From contig JADWMH010000045.1 in NCBI GenBank assembly GCA_015767355.1, positions 1 to 11,611 on the forward strand: a stretch of 11,611 nt of DNA. The letters are read 5' to 3'. How positions within the stretch are numbered: position 1 is the stretch's first letter; each line of letters opens with the position of its first letter. This document shows, piece by piece, positions 6,237 through 11,611 of this stretch. Made by a program: the position numbers and the translations under genes. The stretch is from Gammaproteobacteria bacterium (lineage in GTDB: Bacteria; Pseudomonadota; Gammaproteobacteria; Chromatiales; Chromatiaceae). The notes beneath the pieces were generated by a model. It made no database searches, had not been told where the DNA came from, and worked only from the letters and a program-made list of their open reading frames with translations.

Positions 6237-6893
6237 AATCTCGACAGGTAGTCCTTCCCGTCTCCACTCGGGAAGCCCTCCGTCCATGCGGCTGGCTGTC
6301 ATCCCCCTGCGACGCAATCTGGAGACGGCTTCAAACGCCAGCACGCAGTGCGGGCCGCGGCAATAGGCGACAATCTCCCGCGAGGGATCTAACTCATGCA
6401 AATGCTTCTCCAGCTCCGCCAGGGGGATACTGACGGCGCCGGGCAGATGCCCTGCCGCATACTCCTCCGGCGGACGCACATCCAGGACGGTCACCAGACC
6501 ATCCCGAACCCGATCCAGCAGTTGCGCTGCAGGCACAGGTTCAAGGTTATCTTTCACCTTGAGATAATCATCGACAAGACGATCCACGTCGGCCAGGCGT
6601 CGCTCAGCCACTCCTCTGAGAGAAACGAGCAGGGCTGAGACATCCTCGCCGTTCAAATGATAGAACACTTTGTGGCCCTGCTTGCGGTTGGCAACCAGGC
6701 CCGCCTGCCTGAGTTGCTGTAGATGCTGGGAGGTATTGGCCACCGTGAGCCCCGAGACCTGCGCCAGGGCATCGACACTGCGTTCACCCTGATCCAGAAA
6801 CTCCAGAAGCTCCAATCGGTGACCACTGCTCATCGCCTTGGCGACACGGGCAAATTGGTTGAAGAGGTCATGCTTGAAATTCTGTGTTGACAT
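6231..6893 (-). CDS. ArsR-family HTH regulator fused to a rhodanese domain
   Basis: A 220-residue protein. Residues ~10-95 are an ArsR/SmtB winged helix: MSSGHRLELLEFL, GLTVANTSQHLQQLRQAGLV (recognition helix ~50-66) and the wing KQGHKVFYHL. Residues ~120-218 are a rhodanese domain with LDVRPPEEYAAGHLPGAVSI and the active-site loop CRGPHC (Cys178, Cys183), ending MDGGLPEWRREGLPVE. The HTH part has no cysteine at all, so it lacks the usual ArsR metal site and the two-cysteine persulfide switch of SqrR/BigR. The only sulfur-reactive residues are in the rhodanese loop. It probably binds DNA in response to persulfide carried by Cys178 (inference). It is divergently transcribed from the hydroxylase-VTT-DsrE operon, with an 87-base gap containing inverted repeats over both promoters, so it likely represses itself and that operon. 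The ATG at 6893 has only a weak Shine-Dalgarno. Confidence 0.88.
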   Translation of the reverse strand: MSTQNFKHDLFNQFARVAKAMSSGHRLELLEFLDQGERSVDALAQVSGLTVANTSQHLQQLRQAGLVANRKQGHKVFYHLNGEDVSALLVSLRGVAERRLADVDRLVDDYLKVKDNLEPVPAAQLLDRVRDGLVTVLDVRPPEEYAAGHLPGAVSIPLAELEKHLHELDPSREIVAYCRGPHCVLAFEAVSRLRRRGMTASRMDGGLPEWRREGLPVEIS

Positions 6894-6906
6894 ATCAATG
6901 GGCCCG

Positions 6907-6934
6907 GCTATACTTCAAGTATTCAAGAGATCAA
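6907..6934 (-). promoter_or_regulatory. promoter of the ArsR-rhodanese gene
   Basis: On the minus strand TTGATC (6929-6934) as -35 is followed after 16 bases by TATAGC (6907-6912) as -10. Transcription would start ~10 bases before the ATG at 6893, so the leader is very short. Confidence 0.42.
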
Positions 6935-6939
6935 TTGAA
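6912..6939. promoter_or_regulatory. operator-like inverted repeats in the divergent intergenic region
   Basis: ACTTCAAGT (6912-6920) is a perfect 9-base palindrome. TTCAA (6922-6926) and TTGAA (6935-6939) form a second inverted repeat with an 8-base centre. TTCAAG also occurs twice in tandem 8 bases apart (6914 and 6922). These elements lie between the -10 and -35 of the regulator promoter and touch the -35 of the divergent operon, where an ArsR dimer would be expected to bind. Confidence 0.45.
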
Positions 6940-6962
6940 CTTACTGTATCTGCATTAATTAT
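6935..6962 (+). promoter_or_regulatory. promoter of the hydroxylase-VTT-DsrE operon
   Basis: TTGAAC (6935-6940; 4/6) as -35 is followed after 16 bases by AATTAT (6957-6962; 4/6) as -10. A GAGGAAA ribosome-binding site at 6967-6973 precedes the ATG at 6981. Confidence 0.4.
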
Positions 6963-6980
6963 AGCAGAGGAAATCAAGTT

Positions 6981-7841
6981 ATGAACTGGAACGACTGGAT
7001 TCTCGGCAATGAAGCGCCCATCCGCTTGAGTTTCTTTTTCGGCATCTTTGCCGTCATGGCCGTATGGGAGTTGCTCTCCCCACGCAGAATCCTGACCGCG
7101 TCCAAGAGCCTGCGCTGGATCAACAACCTGGGGCTGGTTTTTCTCAATACGCTTGTGCTGAGACTGCTGTTTCCAGCCGCTGCGGTGGGAGTGGCGCTGT
7201 TTGCCAGGGAGCAGGGCTGGGGATTATTCAACGATACCCAGACTCCATTTGCACTTGCAGTGGTTGCCTCTGTGATTATCATGGATGCTGTCATTTACCT
7301 GCAGCATGTCATGGTGCATGCCGTCCCCCTGCTGTGGCGGCTGCACCGGGTGCATCATGCAGATCCGGACTATGACGTAACCACTGGCGCTCGCTTTCAC
7401 CCCCTGGAAATCATACTTTCGATGCTGATCAAGTTCGCCACCATCCTGCTGCTGGGGCCGCCACTCATTGCCGTGGTGATCTTCGAGGTGCTGCTGAATG
7501 CTACCGCCATGTTCAATCACGGCAACGTAAAGCTGCCTTTCACAGTAGACCGGATACTACGCCTGCTGGTGGTCACGCCGGATATGCACCGTGTTCACCA
7601 CTCCGTTGAAGATGATGAAGCCAACAGCAACTTTGGTTTCAATCTTCCCTGGTGGGACCGGCTCTTCGGCACCTATCGCGATCAACCCAGAGGGGGCCAT
7701 GAGGAGATGACCATCGGTATTCACAACCACCATGATCCCAGGCAGATAAGCTGGCTCTCCGGAATTCTGCTGCTGCCGTTCAAAGGCAAGATCAGCGGCT
7801 ATGCGATCAATCGTCGTGAATGGAGCAACGATGAAAAATAA
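6981..7841 (+). CDS. fatty acid hydroxylase / sterol desaturase family membrane protein
   Basis: A 286-residue integral membrane protein with the eight-histidine di-iron pattern of the fatty-acid-hydroxylase superfamily: HVMVH (H109, H113), HRVHH (H122, H125, H126), RFHPLE (H140), FNHGN (H180) and HRVHH again (H203, H206, H207), followed by NFGFNLPWWDRLFGTY, a signature of this family. Hydrophobic segments lie at about 15-33, 50-75, 90-107, 148-175 and 258-268. Members use O2 and an external electron donor to hydroxylate or desaturate lipids; the substrate here cannot be read from sequence. The start is well supported by GAGGAAA eight bases upstream. It is the first gene of an operon: its end overlaps the start of the VTT protein by 11 bases. 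With the ArsR-rhodanese regulator upstream, it may modify membrane lipids in response to reactive sulfur or oxidative conditions (inference). Confidence 0.85.
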   Translation: MNWNDWILGNEAPIRLSFFFGIFAVMAVWELLSPRRILTASKSLRWINNLGLVFLNTLVLRLLFPAAAVGVALFAREQGWGLFNDTQTPFALAVVASVIIMDAVIYLQHVMVHAVPLLWRLHRVHHADPDYDVTTGARFHPLEIILSMLIKFATILLLGPPLIAVVIFEVLLNATAMFNHGNVKLPFTVDRILRLLVVTPDMHRVHHSVEDDEANSNFGFNLPWWDRLFGTYRDQPRGGHEEMTIGIHNHHDPRQISWLSGILLLPFKGKISGYAINRREWSNDEK

Positions 7842-8535
7842 ACCAGTCCGTATCCTGTTGCTGACTCTCATTTTGGCTGGTATTGGCGCGGCCATTCTTT
7901 ATCGGGATCATTTTGATGCGCAGCTGCTCGCTCAATGGATAGAAGACGCAGGCGCTGCAGGGCCGCTGCTGTTCATACTCATCTATGCCGTGGGCACAGT
8001 GGTGTTTCTTCCCGGATCTGTATTGACCCTGGCGGGGGGCGCCCTGTTCGGCCCCGTTCTTGGCACCCTCTATAATCTTATCGGCGCCACCATCGGAGCC
8101 ACCCTGGCGTTTCTGGTTGCACGCTATCTGGCATCTGAACGGGTGGAGCGGAAAACCGGCGGACGCCTGAAACAGCTCAAGCAGGGCGTAGAGCAGGAGG
8201 GCTGGCGTTTCGTCGCCTTTGCCCGCCTGGTGCCGCTGTTCCCGTACAACCTGCTCAACTACGCCCTGGGGCTGACACGCTTGCGCCTCACGCATTACAT
8301 CGTCGCCAGTTTTGTGTTCATGTTGCCTGGCGCCGCCGCCTACACATATCTTGGCTACGCAGGGCGCGAAACCATCACCGGTGGCGAAGGGCTGATACAA
8401 AAAGGGTTGCTGGCGCTAGCGCTGCTGGCAATGGCGGCATTCCTACCTCGCATCATCAAAACGTGGCGGCAAACCCATGTGGAAAAAAGCCAACACACCT
8501 CAGACACCCCGAAACCAACAGGAGTCAAACAATGA
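7831..8535 (+). CDS. TVP38/TMEM64 (VTT, DedA-like) family membrane protein
   Basis: A 234-residue polytopic membrane protein. An N-terminal hydrophobic anchor (residues 8-23) is followed by the VTT domain: FLPGSVLTLAGGALFGP (59-75), the re-entrant GATIGATLAFLVARYLA (85-101), FVAFARLVPLFPYNLLNYAL (128-146) with the conserved R-x-x-P-x-x-P-Y-N, and PGAAAYTYLGYAG (166-178). A final hydrophobic helix (190-208) and a charged tail follow. VTT/DedA proteins act in membrane lipid flipping and proton-dependent transport; the exact cargo of this subgroup is unknown. The ATG at 7831 is chosen over the in-frame ATG at 7801 because GGAG lies just upstream and the hydrophobic N-terminus starts there. It overlaps the upstream hydroxylase by 11 bases and the downstream DsrE gene by ATGA, so translation is probably coupled. 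TVP38 genes are also recurrent near arsenic methylation/arsenosugar genes, and ArsS lies 0.7 kb downstream. Confidence 0.87.
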   Translation: MKNKPVRILLLTLILAGIGAAILYRDHFDAQLLAQWIEDAGAAGPLLFILIYAVGTVVFLPGSVLTLAGGALFGPVLGTLYNLIGATIGATLAFLVARYLASERVERKTGGRLKQLKQGVEQEGWRFVAFARLVPLFPYNLLNYALGLTRLRLTHYIVASFVFMLPGAAAYTYLGYAGRETITGGEGLIQKGLLALALLAMAAFLPRIIKTWRQTHVEKSQHTSDTPKPTGVKQ

Positions 8536-8876
8536 ATACACTCATCATATTAAACGACGCACCCTATGGCACTGAACGCAGTTATAATGGCTTGCGCCTT
8601 GCCAAGGCATTGAGCAAAGCAGATGCAAAAGTCACCCTCTTTTTGATGGCCGATGCGGTCACTTGCGCAAAAAGCGGCCAGAAAGTCCCGCAGGGCTTCT
8701 ACAACATCGAACTGATGCTGAAATCCGTTGCACGCAGCGGCGAGGTGCTGGCTTGCGGCACCTGCATGGATGCCCGCGGCCTGACGGACGATGACATCGT
8801 GCAGGGCGCACGGCGCAGCACCATGCCGGAGCTGGCCGAGCGCACCCTGGCCGCTGATAAGGTACTGGTGTTCTAA
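8532..8876 (+). CDS. DsrE/DsrF-family small sulfurtransferase-like protein
   Basis: A 114-residue cytosolic protein of the DsrE/YchN fold: MNTLIILNDAPYGTERSYNG (first strand plus the helix after it), LRLAKALSKADAKVTLFLM, then VPQGFYNIELMLKS and GEVLACGTCMDARGL. The cysteines are Cys45 (AVTCAKSGQ) and the CGTC pair Cys75/Cys78 at the position of the DsrE/TusD-type active cysteine, so sulfur carriage as persulfide is plausible. The ATG at 8532 has AGGAG at 8520-8524 and overlaps the stop of the VTT gene (ATGA). The longer frame from 8463 would overlap that gene by 70 bases and add unrelated residues. As the last gene of an operon regulated by an ArsR-rhodanese protein, it may pass or receive sulfane sulfur from the rhodanese domain (inference). 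Family assignment is firm; function is not. Confidence 0.85.
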   Translation: MNTLIILNDAPYGTERSYNGLRLAKALSKADAKVTLFLMADAVTCAKSGQKVPQGFYNIELMLKSVARSGEVLACGTCMDARGLTDDDIVQGARRSTMPELAERTLAADKVLVF

Positions 8877-8941
8877 GAACACCTGTATCTGTTACCGAAA
8901 ATAGAGATAACGTCTCAAAAAGTCCATGCGCACAATTCTGC

Positions 8942-9065
8942 ATAGGATGTGTCGAGGTACGAGGCGCATCAATATCTGCGCTAAATCGATGCGCTTGGCC
9001 TACAGGGATGTAGGTCAGGGGCGTGAGCAGGACGCGGAAGCTTCGTTTCACTCAGCACATCCTAT
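8942..9065 (-). mobile_element. MITE-like palindromic element, copy B (124 bp, inverted)
   Basis: Read on the minus strand this copy is identical to copy A (4690-4812) over its first 80 and last 34 bases, including the ATAGGATGTG / CACATCCTAT ends, the CCTACA-tccc-TGTAGG hairpin and the GCGCATC / GATGCGC arms. It differs only in the segment between GCGCATCGA and ATATTGATGCGC, where copy A has ATCGTTCAA and copy B has TTTAGCGCAG. It sits 65 bases after the DsrE stop and about 130 bases before arsS, outside any gene. Confidence 0.82.
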
Positions 9066-9162
9066 GAACTGCCGCCATGCACAGAGTTATTAAAAAATTA
9101 CAGATTGTCAGGGCAAGAGAAAAACCACCATTCTGGGAAAGGAATACTTGCTTTGAAGGTTC

Positions 9163-9168
9163 TATAAT
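9163..9168 (+). promoter_or_regulatory. -10 element of the arsS promoter
   Basis: A perfect TATAAT lies 29 bases before the arsS ATG. No good -35 is present at 16-18 bases spacing, which suggests an activator-dependent or weak promoter. The leader would be ~23 bases and shows no clear Shine-Dalgarno sequence. Confidence 0.5.
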
Positions 9169-9197
9169 ACGGCCATCAGTCAACACCACTAACCATC

Positions 9198-10157
<960 letters not shown>

Positions 10158-10182
10158 TATGTATAGTCCGGCCCCTATTTAG

Positions 10183-10209
10183 TGTGATTTTCATCAAAAT
10201 AGAATCACA
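10183..10209. repeat. nested inverted repeat upstream of the glycosyltransferase gene
   Basis: TGTGATT (10183-10189) and AATCACA (10203-10209) are perfect complements. Between and overlapping them, ATTTT-CATC-AAAAT (10187-10200) forms an alternative hairpin. The half-site spacing (17 bases between TGTGA and TCACA) is too wide for a normal CRP site. It may be an operator or a weak RNA hairpin separating arsS from the transferases. Confidence 0.35.
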
Positions 10210-10240
10210 TAGATCACTGGTCATTTAGTTTGAGCCTGTC

Positions 10241-10915
10241 ATGATATCCATCATCATCCCAGTGCTGAACGAGGCGACGTGCATTGAATCCACTTTAAAT
10301 CGCATGCAACCCATGAGAAAACGTGGTCACCAGATCATCCTGGTCGATGGAGGCAGTCAGGACAACACTGTCGCCCTTGCAGAACCCCTGGTTGACAGTC
10401 TGCTCTATTCAACAGCTGGACGAGCTGTCCAGATGAATACCGGCGCCGCTGCAGCCAGTGGCGATATAATCTGGTTCGTCCACGCTGATACCCTCATGAT
10501 CCCTGATACGGACGTACTTCTGAAAAATGCGCTATATGATTCCGCGAAAAAATGGGGACGCTTCGATATCCGGCTTTCAGGGGATGTAAAAGCACTGCGC
10601 ATCATCGAACGGATGATGAACTGGCGATCACGCCTCAGCGGCATCGCCACCGGTGACCAGGGCATCTTCATCCATCATGAGACTTTCGAGCGCATAGGTG
10701 GTTTCGCCAATATTCCTCTGATGGAAGATATCGAGATCAGCAAGCGCCTGAAGAGAGCAGCGGGGAGACCGCTGTGCCTCCCGCGGAAGCTGACCACATC
10801 GAGCCGGCGCTGGGAGAAGAATGGGATGTTGCCTACTATCATCTTGATGTGGAGGCTTCGCCTGGCATACTGGATGGGTGCGAATCCGGTAGACCTGGCG
10901 GGTCAATACCGATGA
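10241..10915 (+). CDS. glycosyltransferase family 2-like, rSAM/selenodomain-associated transferase 2
   Basis: A 224-residue GT-A-fold enzyme matching the TIGR04283 type. It begins directly with the nucleotide-sugar-binding strand ISIIIPVLNEA and continues with LVDGGSQDNT (35-43), GRAVQMNTGAAAASGDII (60-77) and the metal-binding HADT (81-84, a DxD-equivalent). Acceptor-side motifs are GDQGIF (138-143) and LMEDIEISKRL (160-170), then TTSSRRWEKNG (185-195). The C-terminal part LMWRLRLAYWMGANP is amphipathic or membrane-associated. The length is normal for the family. The ATG at 10241 has only a weak GAG upstream. The next gene starts inside its stop codon (ATGA), so the two are translationally coupled. 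This pair of transferases recurs next to radical SAM proteins of the ArsS/selenodomain type; the sugar donor and acceptor are not known. A role in attaching or processing a sugar on an organoarsenical or related metabolite is inference. Confidence 0.85.
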   Translation: MISIIIPVLNEATCIESTLNRMQPMRKRGHQIILVDGGSQDNTVALAEPLVDSLLYSTAGRAVQMNTGAAAASGDIIWFVHADTLMIPDTDVLLKNALYDSAKKWGRFDIRLSGDVKALRIIERMMNWRSRLSGIATGDQGIFIHHETFERIGGFANIPLMEDIEISKRLKRAAGRPLCLPRKLTTSSRRWEKNGMLPTIILMWRLRLAYWMGANPVDLAGQYR

Positions 10916-11583
10916 ATGCAACACAATCCAAAGGCAGCATCATGGTGTTCGTCCGGGCGCCAATCCCGGGAAAGACGAAAACACGGCTTATTCCCGCGCT
11001 GGGAAAAAAGGGTGCAGCACGTTTGCATGCATCTCTTATAGAACAGACTCTATACCGGATTCAGAGTGTCGATGATGTGAATATCACACTCTGGTGTACA
11101 CCCTCAACGGAGGATTCATATTTACAGGCATGTGCGGAGCGATATGGCATAGCACTTAAAGCTCAGAGTGGTCAGGACCTGGGATCACGCATGCAGCATG
11201 CATTCGAAACAACACTCCGGTCAGCGCCATGGACGATCATACTCGGCACGGATTGCCCCGACCTGGAAACCTGCGATGTGCAGCAAGCCATCGATGCCAT
11301 GCACAACGGCGCAGATGCAGTCGCCGGCCCCGCATTCGACGGCGGTTATTACCTGCTGGGACTGCGCCGGACATCAGCCTCTCTTTTTCGGCAGATGCCA
11401 TGGGGAACAGAGAACGTATGGGAGATAACACGGAATCGCATGGAACAACTAAGCTGGAACTATACAACAACGACCTGGCATCATGACCTGGACCGGCCGG
11501 AGGATCTTGAGAATTTTCCAAATCTCCCGGATTTCTTACACAATATCCACGAACAACACGAAAAACAGAAAAAGTCAGTTTAG
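10912..11583 (+). CDS. CofC-like nucleotidyltransferase-fold protein, rSAM/selenodomain-associated transferase 1
   Basis: A 223-residue protein matching the TIGR04282 type (DUF2064, related to CofC and MobA-like nucleotidyltransferases). Features are the N-terminal P-loop-like strand MVFVRAPIPGKTKTRLIPAL (11-30) with the conserved KTRL, GQDLGSRMQHAF (88-98), the metal-binding GTDCPDL (112-118), GPAFDGGYYLLGL (139-151), the conserved Trp in MPWGTENV (162-169) and DLDRPEDL (192-199) near the end. A polar tail rich in H, E, Q and K follows. The start at 10912 overlaps the stop of the preceding transferase (ATGA). A longer in-frame reading from 10774 would overlap that gene by 140 bases and adds no family sequence, so it is rejected; ATG at 10942 is an alternative. 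It probably handles a nucleotide-activated phosphorylated substrate in the same pathway as the glycosyltransferase, but the reaction is not established. Confidence 0.86.
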   Translation: MNATQSKGSIMVFVRAPIPGKTKTRLIPALGKKGAARLHASLIEQTLYRIQSVDDVNITLWCTPSTEDSYLQACAERYGIALKAQSGQDLGSRMQHAFETTLRSAPWTIILGTDCPDLETCDVQQAIDAMHNGADAVAGPAFDGGYYLLGLRRTSASLFRQMPWGTENVWEITRNRMEQLSWNYTTTTWHHDLDRPEDLENFPNLPDFLHNIHEQHEKQKKSV

Positions 11584-11611
11584 TTTTTTGGCATCCTTCA
11601 TTTTCGGTTTA

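Larger units (their letters stand above)
8877..9197. other. intergenic region between the DsrE operon and arsS
   Basis: This 321-base gap holds the inverted MITE-like copy B (8942-9065) and a -10-like TATAAT (9163-9168) before arsS. No clear terminator hairpin follows the DsrE stop; GAGA-taacg-TCTC at 8903-8915 has only a 4-base stem. I see no coding region. Confidence 0.6.

Noticed and set aside
7807..8400. 197-residue minus-strand frame opposite the VTT gene
   Set aside because: Antisense to a clear membrane protein; its composition (rich in Q, H, G, C) is that of a shadow frame.
10183..10209. CRP/FNR binding site upstream of the glycosyltransferase
   Set aside because: The TGTGA and TCACA half-sites are 17 bases apart instead of the required 6.

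Overview
The window reads as a chromosomal segment of a proteobacterium, most likely a gammaproteobacterium. The evidence is codon usage and GC level, protein families common in marine and sulfur-cycling Gammaproteobacteria, Shine-Dalgarno-led genes with ATGA stop/start overlaps, and short palindromic mobile repeats. I cannot name a genus from the sequence alone. It mixes intact accessory operons with clearly decaying genes.

Layout. (1) Bases 1-358 hold no recognisable gene but several short inverted repeats. (2) Bases 359-1139, minus strand, are the debris of a collapsed operon. It contains the first ~95 residues of an OprB-like porin, then a signal-peptide start, a ~45-residue piece of a DUF1111 di-haem oxidoreductase, and the C-terminus of a cytochrome-c-peroxidase/MauG-type protein, joined out of frame. 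A promoter with a Fur-box-like sequence over its -10 lies upstream. (3) Bases 1331-5935, minus strand, form a probable two-gene operon: an exported TolB-like (PD40) beta-propeller protein followed by a very large exported protein fusing an M1-type gluzincin, an M28 aminopeptidase and a PDZ domain. A 123-bp MITE-like element sits in the gap between the two genes. (4) A frameshifted C-terminal remnant of a cation diffusion facilitator transporter lies at 6036-6225. (5) An ArsR-rhodanese regulator (minus) is divergent from a tightly packed plus-strand operon of a fatty-acid-hydroxylase-family membrane protein, a TVP38/TMEM64 (VTT) membrane protein and a small DsrE-family protein. (6) A second, inverted copy of the MITE-like element follows. 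(7) A plus-strand group closes the window: the radical SAM protein ArsS (arsenosugar-type, Cys-rich C-terminus) and the two 'rSAM/selenodomain-associated' transferases, the second overlapping the first by ATGA.

How the parts may work together. Region 5 combines a rhodanese-type persulfide domain, an HTH domain without any cysteine and a DsrE-type protein, which suggests a reactive-sulfur-responsive module; this is inference. Region 7 matches the known association of ArsS-type radical SAM enzymes with two glycosyltransferase-like proteins and probably makes an arsenic-containing or related small molecule. The arsenite methyltransferase normally needed for arsenosugars is not in the window. Region 3 looks like an envelope protein/peptide degradation unit. 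The most unusual signal is the pair of MITE-like copies: identical over 80 + 34 bases, they differ only in a 9/10-base core that falls in the loop of an internal hairpin.
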